Source: Branchiostoma floridae (lineage: Eukaryota; Chordata; Leptocardii; Amphioxiformes; Branchiostomatidae). Taken from it: DNA of 64,000 bases. The stretch is from positions 17,252,532 through 17,316,531 of the forward strand of contig NC_049990.1 in assembly GCF_000003815.2 (NCBI RefSeq). The letters run 5' to 3'. Each line of letters starts with the position of its first letter. Positions within the stretch are counted from its first letter, which is position 1. The notes under the pieces were generated by a model. The model made no database searches. It was not told the DNA's origin and worked only from the letters and a program-made list of their open reading frames with translations. A program made the translations under genes and the position numbers. This document shows, piece after piece, positions 10,690-24,200 of the stretch.

Positions 10690-12140
10690 TTTTCCATGAG
10701 CCTTCCTGTAGGCATTGGCGTAAGTTGTTGGGGGAGGTAAAGGTGTTAAAGATTCGCCTTTTACCGAAAAGCTTGTAGTCCAACCAGAACAGTTTCTACA
10801 AACGCAAAAAGAAAAGATTAAGAATGTCTGCTAAAGGCCCAGTTGATATATCCGCAAAACTTTATTCACGGTGCCGCGACAAGTAATTCGCAAGTCAGCG
10901 GCTCCCTAGAAGCTTCATTGCAGTTTCGAACCTTGAACGGAGATGGAAAGCGCGACACTTGGTTGGGTGTTCGTTGCATTTCATTGGCCATCTCTTGTTT
11001 ATTATACGTTTACACGACTTCTTACAAATACCTTTAGTAATTCTAATCTAAATTTAGATCCTGAGCTGTGTCCCTTATGTACATTACTCTTATAAATATA
11101 AATAAATGCACATTTTTTGATTGGACACCATACTCCCTTTAGTTTTTTTTACAGAATTAAGACTGTACTTGTTGTAGTTTCTAATATCTTAATCGTGTCC
11201 ATGCATGAACATGTACAGTCTGAAAAGACTGAACACAACATCAGAGAAATCCTATTAATAGTAATTGTATTTACTAACAAGAAATAATCGACACGTTATA
11301 ACATTGTTGTCAGCCTTGGGGTAAATATTTTAATCGCATCTTTTGTTGATTAAGCTCATGCATGCAATTAGTTACATCTTTTTCTTCTCTTGCGATACAT
11401 TGAGCAGTCATGTTACCAAGCAGCATCTATATATAGGTAGTCATTATCATTAATGACAAACTCTTTCTTATTGGTCTAAATAAACGTAAATGCTAGTTAA
11501 TACTTTAATTATCATTAACGCAAGCAGCTTCTTCCACATCTAAAAAGATAAATGATGTTATCATATAGCCAGACCACGTTGACCAAACAGATAGTCCCAT
11601 TTCATGTTGGTTATAATATCGTAAAACATAGAATTGTCGGATGCATTTCTAGGTGTCAAATAGAAATGACAAATGGCCAGACACTGGATCCGATCAGAAG
11701 GTACGATACACCTTGCATCGACAAATCAGAATGTGAGCTACAAGGATAGGGGCCAATCAAAAGGAGCGAGCATATGATGAGCTAACAGGCGTAGCGACTG
11801 AAAACAGGATTTTTGAACCCCGATGTAAGTGAATCGATCAACAGAACGATTCACTTGAGAACGATTAGAAGACATTCTTTGCCTTTCATCTTTAAAACAA
11901 TACTTTAGACGATATTACTTTAATAGTATTATATTTTCTACATGCAGGCTCATGCAAATACTAGCCGTCTAACAAAGGTAACAAGTAATAAAGTTTGGTA
12001 ATAAGATGAACACTACTTGTAAGCGTATACTTCTCTTATTTAGACTATGACCATCAAAGTTGATAAGTTGGATATGCTTTAATTGCAATATTCTGTATTT
12101 TTCACTATAGAAATTACGTCCACATATTGCTCATAGAGCA
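10690..12140. other. Intergenic stretch between gene A unit and gene B
   Basis: No supported gene. It includes an interspersed repeat at about 11551-11800 (TATAGCC, TTCATGTTGGTTATAATATC, CCAATCAAAAGGAGCGAGC) also found at about 13010-13240, 22553-22760 and 23910-24030. Confidence 0.5.
11551..11800. repeat. Interspersed repeat, copy 1
   Basis: Shares order and wording with the copies in gene B introns: a TATAGCC start, CATGTTGGTTATRAYR, then AATCAGAAGG-like blocks. No protein signal; no clear ends or target duplication. Confidence 0.5.
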
Positions 12141-12143
12141 AGC

Positions 12144-12149
12144 TTTATT
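12144..12149 (-). other. Polyadenylation signal of gene B
   Basis: AATAAA on minus (TTTATT on plus) begins 7 bases after the stop codon. A signal so close to the stop makes a very short 3' UTR, so a later site may also be used. It supports the choice of terminal exon. Confidence 0.45.
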
Positions 12150-12156
12150 CTATTTC

Positions 12157-12278
12157 TTAACCGTCTTTGATTTCTAGCGAGAGATCGATATGTACGTTCC
12201 ATTCAGCAAAACAACTGCCATCATCAATAATTCTCTTCAGATGACAACTACAGGACAGTGTGTCTCCTATGCACCGCA
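12157..12278 (-). CDS. Gene B exon 18: Cys-containing C terminus
   Basis: The acceptor ends GCAGGCTAG. The exon reads RCIGDTLSCSCHLKRIIDDG and on to LEIKDG then TAA. The alternative acceptor five bases upstream (exon from 12283) would stop at once after ELCG. I chose the longer version because it is Cys-rich and open, and AATAAA follows the stop closely. It could be a small disulphide-bonded tail after the VWA domain. Confidence 0.6.
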
Positions 12279-15200
12279 CTAGCCTGCGGAAAACATATAA
12301 TTAAATGTTAAAGTAAGAAAACTATAGCAGTAATACCCAAAACAAAGATACATATGAGTTCATTTTCAACTTTCCATGTTTTTTTCTTGTGTTGATAAAT
12401 TTTTGTAAGAGCTTGCAAATCAATATTTTAATCTATTTTGTTCATGTCTTTTTTTCTAAATTTCAGGTGGAAGTGCATGAAATGAGACATACCACATAAT
12501 TCGGTCAGAAGTATCGCTGCAAATAGGCATGGATCGACCTGCCTCCAGTGCACCACCCGTGCAGGGTTGTCGGTGATTCCGTTGAGCCCGTCGTAGTAAA
12601 TAAAAGCGTCTCTACCCGCGCCAATGCAGAACAGCTCAATACCAGCATCTCTTGCTTCTTGTGCACTTTCAGCGTAGCCATCCTGATTCTTTTTGGCCAA
12701 AATTAAACAGTCAACAGCATAAGAGTATGAATTGTGACAGCCCTACAAATCTGCTAGGTCTAAAGTAACATTTTCATTTTACAATGTAAATGTGGTTAAA
12801 ACAGAATGACTACTGAAAATATTGTTAAAAACGAATTTAGACTAAACCGCAATGAATAACTTTAGTTACCAAACCAAACGTATCAAGACAAAGAATTCGA
12901 AGCCATCTTGGTATCTGATAAGCATTTCTAATGAGGGAGGAAAAGGAAACAAAGAGAGCTTCAGAAGTAGCACGATAATGAGCTAACTATATATATGTAA
13001 AGTATTGAAAGACATCATCATATAGCCGTGGACCAATCAAAGGACCCCGTTCCATGTTGGTTATGACGCCGTAACACATAGATCCTGGCCAGCCCGGTGT
13101 GCATCGCTCCTTCTGATTGGTCAGAATTTAAATCGACACCATTTGTTGTCGCTTCGCTCACTCGGTGGTTTCATTCGGTGGCTATAACAAAGGACCATGC
13201 GTTATCACAACATATACACCTAGGGGCGGATCATTAACCCTTAATTATAAGACAAAGCTAATAAGTTACCTTTCCATCAACGTCAGACTGTGACCATCCA
13301 TCTGTTACAACCACAGCTGATTTGTGTACGGAAGGGTGGAATGGAACCTAATATAAAGGTTTTAAAAATCAATATTTAACCATTTGCAAATCAATTAAAT
13401 CTCAACTTTTGTATAGACATGCATGTTACCCAAAATAAGACGTAGACCAATATCTTACAATGATTTGAATGGAATTGTTTAACAAATTCTTAACTAAGTA
13501 ACTACAAGCTAACAAACCTATTGTATTTTGCATTGTACAACATCTAATCGTGCCATCAGAGGTAGTAAAGTGCAGTCGACCCTAGATGCTAGTGTTACCA
13601 AAATGAAAACAGATCTGCAGTGGACATCACTTGAAGACAGGAGGAAAATGTCCAGACTTTGTATGATGTACAAAATGACCAATAAACTGGTGGACGTACC
13701 GACTGATAAGTATCTAACACCAGCTCAAAAACGAACTAGAAACAGTCATGCTTTCAAGTACCAGAGTTACCAACCTAGGATTGATGTGTCCAAAAATTCC
13801 TATTTCCCCAGAACTATTGTAGAGTGGAATATGTTATCACCAAGCACAGTAGGGGCGTCTTCTCTGGATAGTTTCAGAGAACACTTGCATATAGATGTGC
13901 AAAAGTTAGGTGTGATGAGTCGTTCAGTGTAATATAACCAGCTGCTGCCGCGCCGCGTGCCTGCGAAGCTGGTGTGTTACGCCGAAGGGCGGTTATACCG
14001 GCTATATAGATACAGATACAGACCCATGTCGTGCGTTCTGTTAAAAAACGAGCCGTACGATAGCAATACACAAGCGTATACACAGGTTTTATAATAATCT
14101 GTCGAGATATTTTTCACTAAAGGTACTCTAAGGCTTCTCCGTGAGCTAAGCATGTTCGTTGCCAGATAATGTGCGTTTACTTGAGTGTACGTTTCATACC
14201 GAGTTCGCCATGGAGTAGATTGCATAGCCTGTCCTTGTGAGCGAGCCGTGGAAGACGACTTGCGACATGATGAGGTACTGCAGATTTGAGGTACTGGTGT
14301 ACTCGCCCAAGGTAATGTATGTCATCGGCATCTTATCGTAGCTGATAACGGAAACCTAAAGTGTACATATAAAACAAAGTCAACATCGTGCCCATGGTAT
14401 TTTTTCTTTATACTATCTAAAATAATTTTATAATAACCTAAATAATAACTTAAATATTGTTCACTTTGCTTTTTGCATCTGCAGCAAACAAGCATATTAT
14501 AGACTTAATCAGACTGCGGCATTAGCAAAGCATTATCATTCATGGTCAATAAATAATATAATCTTACATTGATGTGCGTGTTATCCAGACAGCCAATGAC
14601 GTCACGAATGTACTCTTTTATCTCTTCAAAATGCACTCTTCCGATACTCCAGGATCCGTCGAGGAGGAAAACTAGGTCAATGCTGCAGGGTGCAGCTGTA
14701 CTTGTAGGGACAGTCGTGATATCAGGTGTATCCGAGGTGCCCGTGATGTGTGTTGTTTCTGCAGCTGGTGCATCTGGCGTAGACGTATCCGGGATTGGTG
14801 TTGGGGAATCGGGGGCTGTCGGCTGGTATAAGGGTGTTGTATGTGCATAAGGGGGTGTTGTCGGTGCATAAGGGGGTGTTGTATGTGCATAAGGGGGTGT
14901 TGTTGGTGCATAAGGGGGTGTTGTTGGTGCATGAGGTGCTGTTGTCGGTGCAGGAGGGGCTGTTGTCGGTGAATCAGATGTAGTAGGGATGTCTGTAGTT
15001 CTTGGAGCATCTGTAGGTCCAGGTGTTTTGGGAGGGTTTATTTTCCCTTTTGTGGTTGTCTCATCTTCACAGTCGTTAAATTTTCTATATGTACAGAAAC
15101 ATACAAGAATAAAACCTTAGAACATGGTTGGAATTCATGTTTTGTTTTAGTAAAACATCTACCTTGGGACGGTTTCTTTTTGTATGGGTTAGGCCTTGTT

Positions 15201-18200
15201 GATTTTATTATATGGATGACATCATCTGGGACCTAAAAAATTGATGCTAGCGAGCTAATGAAAAAAGTTTGACCCCCCCCCCCCCCCAAGGGTCCATAAC
15301 ACATATTATGGTTTACAAACAGTTAGGTGTAGGGACCAGAACATTGTATGGGTGCAAAACTTGGAAACGATCCTCTGGACCTGAACGGAACCTATATTTT
15401 TTTGTATACCTGAATTTTGTATTCTGGTACCTACCCGGGGTACCCCTACAAACAATAGAATTTTTTTTTCTTTTTATCCTTCCACATCTTATTTTTGACT
15501 TTGAGATTTATTTTGCATTTCATGGCATTAGTTTATATGTTTTCTGATACTTTATTTTCAATCTACGGTATATATCTGCTCATTTTAAAGCTGCTTTGTA
15601 CAATTTACTGTGTGGTCCAAAACTATGTGGTCCAATTTACAGTGTGGTCCTTATTAGCGGTAAAATGATAAGGATACAAAAGTCCGACGCAAATTCCGAC
15701 GCAAAGCTATTATATAATACTAAATAATTTAAGATAGTTCTTACTGTTCATCTCCAATGGTTGCTTCTATTGGGATCGACACCTCCACATCAACCGTCAA
15801 GCTACCAACGCCCACTTCTACCCCCGCGGTGATTTCTTCGACCCCAGCCTTGTAGCCAAGTAGTTTCAAGGCAGGAGTCAGTCCGTCCAGACAGAATTCA
15901 CCAAAAACGGATCCAAAGATTGGCATTTCTACTGCGGGACTCATCAGTGTTATTGCTGACCTGCCTGATGACGAAAAGCCTGCAACATAGAAAGATCGAA
16001 CCAATTATTCCATATAAATCTATAATGATTATGTTTTTACTTCTTAGAACACAAAAAAAGAGTCGGATGGTCTCTGTTTGGACCGCAAATCGTTTGGCTG
16101 CTTACGACTCTTGTATGACAGATTGAGAATATTAGTGACAAGGGCTGAAACTGTTCTAAACCTTTTCAAGGATGAAAATGAATATATTCTAATTACTACA
16201 GATCATTACTAGATATCAATTTGCGCAACCATTATGCACAGCTTTGTTGCAGTGGTATGTACTAAAGTGTTGTATTTTGTCATAGAAGAACTCGGTTGAG
16301 CTAAGGCGGCCCAGGCACGCTCGATTTGTGTCCGAGTTCGGTCGCGTGTCCCCTTGTCCAGCCGAATACGAACCATGTTCCATGATGTTCCATTACGCAA
16401 TTCGAACCGAACGCGCGTTCGAAGTTGTCAGGTTATTTGCGACTTTTCAACGTAAACAGGCACTATAAGGGCCCTTTATCCTTGGTGGGTGTCTGTGCGG
16501 TCAAGTTATGACATTAACGGCTTAATGCCCAGCTCAAAATAAGAGTACTGATCTTTATTTTTCTCAAGATTTACTTATTATCCCTTTTTTATCAAACTTG
16601 TCCGAGGAGATTTTGTGTAATTATTTAATGTTTTTAACAATGGTGCATTTTTAACGAAAAATTGAAAAAAATAGTCGTTTCTGATATTTTCGGCCCCAAA
16701 AAAAGAAAAAACAATCCTCATTTAAAACAAAATCCCCTCGAACAGAAATGATAAGTATAAGGTTGGCTTTCATCCTTTAGAATATCATGATTGAATGTAA
16801 TTGTTTCCAGCTGGGCTTAGACCCATGAAAAACAAAATCACAAGTATTCAATGTGGTTTAAGTAGTACTAAAACTGTGTGAATTTTATTCGAAGTACGAC
16901 CGAGTAATCAAAAGCTACGATCATATGTATAGAATACTGCTTGACTACAAGCCTGGGCCGCCTTAAGCCAACCGAGAAATAATATGAGGGGCAATAAAAC
17001 CTGATAACGTCATCAATATGGCCCCAAAAAATAAGACTTTGAATTCTTTCATGACCATCTATCAATATTCGTTACGGCTCCATTCTTTCTTAACTCATTA
17101 AAGAGAAAACAATGGAGGGTCAAAATGCCAATTTAGCCAACCTTAATACCTTAACGGTATGAATTCAACATTGAAACTTACAAAAAATATGACAATAACA
17201 AAATATTAGTCAAATAGATTATTGTAACTCATAATTAAAAAAGAGAAACATGTTGAAAGCCAAGTTGCTGTTGGTTGTGGGACGATTCCGAAGTATGACC
17301 CCGCCCATGATACCGTAAGGTATAAGAAAATCGCAACAACAACGTACCCAGCAAGCGTTTTAAAAACTTTGGTAGGAGCCAGCGTGGAATCGGTATATTG
17401 ATTGGTAGTCCTGGAGCTGGGACGTCCAGCAGCAGGGTTGGAGTGATTGTTCCTGTCAACTCAGCACGGCCTTCTGCTGTTGTTGACACTTCTTTGCTAA
17501 GGTCAACGTTGAAGTTTGTCTGGAACAAAAATGAAATAAAGATAATGGTATATTTATAATAGCAACAATTAAACTAATAATAGCCGATGTCGTACGAATT
17601 AATGTGAATATTGAGAAGGTCTGAGATATAGATAAGACACTAGAAGGTACAAGGTTGCATGTGGTGATGGACTAAACCATACTAAGAAAATTCAAATGCA
17701 ATCCTACGTCAAACTGTGGCCTCAGTCCTCGTCCACTGCTCCATGAGACTCCCATCGACGCTGATGCTGATGCAGTTGCTTCAAATGATATTTCAAATTT
17801 AACCTGTTGAAATGGAAGTATAAGATTTGATTAGCATTGGTTACTGATTAAAAAGCCATTCGTATTAGATGCACATTAAGATTAATGCTTTTATTGTTTC
17901 TGCTTACCTTAAGAATTCTATATTGATTAGATTAAATTATAACTTCAATTGTGAGTAGAATTTGCTAACGACGGGAATTCGTTTTTGGGAAGTACAAGTC
18001 ATCGTGTGAAATCTTTAAATCCATATAAGAAGCCTACTTACCGATGCAGACACTTCTAACTCTGCAGGTATTTCATAACGCAGTTTCGCTGGCAGGCAAA
18101 TGGGACCCCAGATAGGAATGCAAAAGCTTTTAATGTTCCCCTCCTTTAACATCCTTGACCATGACCTCGAAACCCTGTAAAACAGTAATTGAACAATATC

Positions 18201-21200
18201 AGTATGAAATTTGACAAAATTATACACTTAAATTGAGTATTCCAAATATTGTTGAAATCTAGGTACTTGAAAGCTAAAATCTGACATATGAACGAATTTG
18301 CCGATGAAACCATTATTGTCATACACCAAACGTCATCTTATTCTATATTATTCACCCATTCTCAGTTAACGTGTGCAATTGGAGGTTGAAAGTGACAAAA
18401 AATGAAGTTGCTCGCTATGTTTTACCAATGGTCCCAGCTTGTTCCCTACATTGTTGACTATATCAGACAGCTTTGGCAAGGTGCCAACTCTTCTAGTTTT
18501 TGAAATATCGAACATTTTACTTAACCATGTCACTTTCAAAAGATCGACATAAAAAAAGTACTTTGACACAATGATAACGTTCCCAGCATGAATTATTTAT
18601 TGCAAGAAATCAGTTCAATGTTTTTTCTCAACAAGAACCATCAAATGAGTCCACCGGTAAGTATCATTCAACAGCCATGTTCAGTTTTAGAGAAAATCAT
18701 CACATATTTAAAGACTGACAGTGGCCAATTTCTGAAAGTACGAAATGCACAACATCACCTTTCTTGCTGTGAAGTCAAATCTTACAATAATTCATTATTT
18801 TTGTATTGAAAAGTAATGGTACAAACTACACATTACCGTGGTAAAAACAGCTGGAATGTATTTACAACTACGTTCTAGATAAACACTAGCAAATAATGGT
18901 AACGAAGGTAACACATTTGTTACGTAGGTAACAGCGACATGAGCACTTACGAAAAAATGGAATTTTGTCAATTCCTCTACGTAAACAGCATGCATACAAT
19001 GTGATTGTGATCCCAGGTACGCTATATGTGTTCAAATAGATACCTAAGTTAACGCTCCGTTGAAGTAAGGTAACAACCTTGCCATGTAAGAAACAAGACC
19101 GTTGATATAACAAGATAGCAAGAATTTTCCTACTTCCTCTACTTTAAAGTAAGGCATACAATGTGCCTGTGATGCAATTAATGCAACTTGTTTCTGAATC
19201 AAATTCTAAGTACAACTCAACGTTCTCGCATGGTAACGTATTAAATAAACATGTTTTCCCAGACTACAAGTTGCTTCGTACTGGGAACCATGACGTTCCA
19301 TGCCGTAGTGGGAATGTCACCAGGTGTGGTAAAGACGCGCCCCACATCATGTTGCCAATCTGTTTCATGATAATCCTATGCCTGGAAAACTCACAACATG
19401 ACAAAACCAATATTATTTGTTTGGTTTTGTCATGTTGTGAGTTTTCCACGTGAAAATTGTCTTAGGCCGAAATCCCTTAGCGTTAAAGCATTCTGCACAG
19501 TAACATGAAGTGGGGCGCGTCTTCACCACACCTGGTGACATTCCCACTACGGCGTGGAACGTCATGGTTCCTTTGACGGCCTTCGTAGTGCCATACTTCT
19601 CCCCGAGGTCGGTCTTACTTTCCTCACACTCTCTCGAAGTTACGAACTCGTACTTTATAACGCTGTTAAGCTTAATAGCCCATTCGTAGAAGTCATGCGC
19701 ATCCTGGATTTTGGCGCTGTCACGTTTGTCAGCATCGTCCGCCATTCTCTTGGCAGTCCCACCCACGCCATCGCAAGGGCCTTTGCCGTGACCCGCCTCA
19801 AAGTAATTCCACGTTGCCGGAACCCCGAACAGCTCTTTGTGATCAGAAACAACACTGAATATGGTTTTATTACGATACTGTGAGCTTGGACTGTCCGTCC
19901 AGTAGTGAATGTACTGGACGTCGTGGTTTTGCTTTATCTTAGGCAACAGCCTCTTTAGAATCGCATACACGGTGGAAGAGTTGTGCCCAAGCTCATCAGA
20001 AACTACACAAATAGACTCGTGTTGAAGCTCGCTGTCACCTTGCGCCCTGTAGTACAGCACAACAGGGTGCAAAGTTACCATCTCCATCCTTTTCTTCCCA
20101 TTCTCTTCGACTCTTTGCCATTCTTCATACTTGATTTTGACACTAAGTGACAAGGTGGCAAGTCTTCGAAAGGTTCCAGCAAAGCCTTGACATTTTCCTT
20201 CTCGGGGAAGGAGCGCAGGAAGTTGTCGGGATTAGTAGAATTTACTAGCCCTTTCTCTTTCAATGTCTTCAGTTTAAGGGCAAAATTCTGGTGCTTAGTA
20301 CACAGGCACGTATTTCTGGACAAGAAAGACGCAAACTTGATGTTGGGTGGCCTCAGCCACTCTTTGCCATTCTTCATACTTGATTTTGACACTAAGTGAC
20401 AAGGTGGCAAGTCTTCGAAAGGTTCCAGCAAAGCCTTGACATTTTCCTTCTCGGGGAAGGAGCGCAGGAAGTTGTCGGGATTAGTAGAATTTACTAGCCC
20501 TTTCTCTTTCAATGTCTTCAGTTTAAGGGCAAAATTCTGGTGCTTAGTACACAGGCACGTATTTCTGGACAAGAAAGACGCAAACTTGATGTTGGGTGGC
20601 CTCAGCCTGGCGAACACACTGAGTGATATCTTGATATCAGGGTTTTCACTTACAAATTTCTCACGTAGGCTGGTCAGGTAGTTAGTGAGAACTCTAACCT
20701 GCACCTTGTTCTTTCCAATCTTCTTGTAGTCGTTCTTCCCTGGCATTATTCTGGAATTGTCCTCCCTCTCCATGAAGCCGTGTACTGCCTTTCTGATTCC
20801 CGCCCGCACAAGTGGAAGTCTTGTTTTTTTCTGTCCGTCAGTTCGCGCGTTCCTAGCAACTCCAATCTCGTGCGCGAGAGTGCTGATCATGCGGTACTTC
20901 TTGACAATCTTGCCTACAACAATTCCCCTGATCATACGTTTTCCATCTGACGTCCTCTTACGGTATGATTCCTTTATGTCAGACGTCACTACATTGGAGA
21001 ACAAGATTTTCTTTCTCAACCTGTCAGGCACTCTTCGCGGTGTTAAGCCAGCAGCCCTGATTTCAGAATTGGTCTTGCTGCGCGGTGTCATACATTCATT
21101 TGAGGTACCCTGACCCTGTGCACCTTTACTTTTTGCTCGTTCTAACCGCTTTTGCAGCTTCTTCTGAGCCTTCAGGGTTTTTTCAGCTTTCTCTGTAACT

Positions 21201-24200
21201 CTTTGATCTTCTTTCTGGGCCCACCCGATGCTTTGTTCTTCTTCTTAAAATCCATCTTGATGGTTACGATGGTCCCTGTGCCTTCTCATCTTTTCTCTTG
21301 CTTGTGCATTTCTTCTCTCCCTGGCTTCATGACTCAACGAAGCTGCCGGTTTGTAGTGTTTCTTGACACGTGCGGCCTCCTTTGCTTTGTACTGCTCTTC
21401 ATCCTTTGCCTTCTTTCTTTCTCTGTATGCCCGCTGAATCTCAGCTCTAGTCTTACCCATCTTCTACATAAAAATGAACACTATATTTACTAAAACAAGA
21501 AAGGTACCCACGATTTGCAAACAACTACGTAATGCCGACTCTGATATATTCATACATATGATGAGACTATATACGGCAGGTCAATGTACGTGTAGTGGGC
21601 GTTGGTATCACGGTGATCAACAGGCTCAGTTTTAATGCATATGTCACTGCTTTGACTGATTCAGAGCACCCTAAAACATACTACACCTAATGTTATTACA
21701 TATAAAGTTATTAACTCGTCTGTGGGATCGTTAAATATTGCTTGCTCTAATTTCTTCCAACGCAAAAACGCCCAGTTAAACAGCATAGTTACCTCCGTTA
21801 CTGGTGGTTACCTGCGTTACCGATGGCATGTGTTTCTAATTATCGTCCTTCCCGGGATGTTTACCCACTATGCACGTTCTAAAATAAATTACGGGCTAAA
21901 AGACATCTCTCAGGCTTCATAATTGGTCTTTGATGCATCAAAATTACCACCCTAACTTTGAAAATGCCAGATGATGCAAAATATTGAAGTTGTCCTACCT
22001 TTCTCCTGCTCAAACTGCACAAATGCGGCTCAACGCCGCGTTTTCAAGGACGTTATGGAGAAGATACAAAATACATGTTAGACGACCGAAAAGCATAAAA
22101 AGGTTTCAGAAATTGTTTCTTTCTCTGTGATGTCTGCCCTTGTCTGTGTCGGTAACGAAGGTAACCTCAAAAACTGGCGACAGTTTTAAAATGGACCCTG
22201 ACGTTATATGAGTGCAAGACGGACAAACTCCTCCGCCTGTTTTTGTTGGTCTGATTACAGAGTATATTTAATGATCGGAAGTAAAGCCGGTGAACATATT
22301 TTTAACAAAAAAAATGAGGTGGTTCTGTCAATTATATAATTTGCGACAAGCGTTTTTCGACTGTCTCAAGGCAAAAAGCTGCCCTGAACGATCAAAACAT
22401 GACTACCTATGACGGTAAAAACATAACATACAATATTTCTGGGGTTCATAGGTCAGTAAAAACTAGCAAACACGTAGTAATTGTGTATTTTACTGATATG
22501 AAAGCCCAATATTTTCTTGCGACAGCATTTGCACACGTTAACTGAGAATGGGTGTATTATATAGCCAGGGGACGTGGACAAATCAGAAGACCCAATGCTG
22601 GTTATGACGCCATAACAGACTGAAAATCATCAACAGCCGTGCATTAATCGTTTCATTAATGCACGTGTGCATTGATGACTTTTGAAAGTTTGAACCAATC
22701 AGAAGGACTGACCAACAGGACGCTGGCCAATCAGAATGAGATATCCAGGAATAGTCCATCTGCAAAGATAGGGGAATAAGTACAGGCATGGTAGGGGGGG
22801 GGGGGGGGTGGCTCCCTCTGTTAACATCGGTAGTGTGTGTTTCTTTCTTCTTTTTTTACTCAATGGTCACCACGTAACAAGGCCTGAAGGCCACTCAATG
22901 TTACGGGTTACATGATTGGAACTGTAACAGCAACTCTTCGCCCTAGGTCAGAAACATCATGATTGAGACCAGCCCAATTGCTCACTATGGGTGAGGACTA
23001 GCTGACCCAATAGGCGAAGCAGGGGTTACGAGGGCTGCTCGGGAGATTCTCTACCCCTATTTTGGCCGGAATGGTTTGATCCGCTCAGGTGGATGTTCGC
23101 ACATGTGGCGGTTTCTTTAACGTGCATGGGGTATGGCTCTCCCCACACACGGGACCTCCATTTAACGTCCTATCCGAGGGACGACTCATTTTTCACTTGA
23201 GTAAAGTGAGGAAAGTCGTGTTAAGTGCCTTTCCCAAGGGCACAAGACCGGCAACACGGCAGGCGGATTCGAACCGGCGACCTCTCGGTCACGGGCCGAA
23301 TACAATACCACTGTGCTACGCGGCCCCACAAGAAAACATTTGCCGACTTAAAACAACATCAAATTACGTATGATATTTAAAACAATAAAATCTATTTCAG
23401 GTCATGTCCAATCTAAACTGAAAACTGGAAATAAAATTATTGCACCCCCCGCCCTTTTACGTTAAACTGTCCGCTGACGACAATACCACCACGGTCCGCC
23501 ATTTTGGAACCAGAACCCCAGTAGCGGTCATGGTGCTGGAGGACCAAAATGTTACCATTCTTCGGGGAAGACGTGCCTGAGTTCGTAGTGAACGAGATTC
23601 TCAAGAGCTGTGAAGCACATGGATCCCGGAATGCCTCAGGAAAGCCGGCAGAGATATACCGCTTGATACGAACGAACTCGACAAACTGGAGAATGGGCGA
23701 GTTGAGAAATACGGAGCGTGCAACAGTTTGAAATACTAGTAAATACTAGTAAAATGAATCGATTTTGTTATTGTTTCAAGCCTTGGAACTGAAAGACATT
23801 TCACGTACAAGTTTTACGTTGTTCAAATTCACTGTTCAAATTTATCCAATGTACTGAATAAAAGATGTATGTTTTATAAAGGAATTTGTCACTTAAATGG
23901 GTCAGTTTGGGTAGGCTATATGATAGTAGGGTTAATGACCCGCCTGTTCCGCGGTATGAGGTGGTTATAGCAAAGGACCAGGCGTTATGACACCATATAC
24001 ACCTCGGGGTCATTTATTATTATCATCACAATAAGGTAAATCCATATATTTAAAGTTTACTTACGATCCAGATATTGACGCTGAAGCGGATACACTTAGC
24101 TCGGCGCTTCCAAAGAACCGGGCTCCTGCTTGTTACACGAAGGGAGAACTCCAGCCAAGCTCCATAGAGAACTCAAATCCTAGTCGATATCCTGCGCTTG

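Noticed and set aside
14795-14983. Plus-strand open frame with VHKGVL repeats
   Set aside because: It is the antisense of the Thr/Pro linker in gene B exon 14.
18433-18500. Possible extra gene B exon (RVGTLPKLSDIVNNVGNKLG)
   Set aside because: It has AG and GTAAAA borders but its 67-nt length breaks the phase between exons 9 and 10, which join without it. An alternative weak donor could rescue it.
22792-22809. Poly-G runs (also at about 31556, 35273 and 61369)
   Set aside because: Considered as G-quadruplex sites or CRISPR-like repeats; they are simple homopolymers near SINE or MITE edges, with no array structure.
23549-23731. Plus-strand 60-residue frame preceded by CCGCCATTTTGG, a YY1-like start context
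   Set aside because: No partner exon, no domain, and it lies antisense within a repeat-filled intron of gene B.
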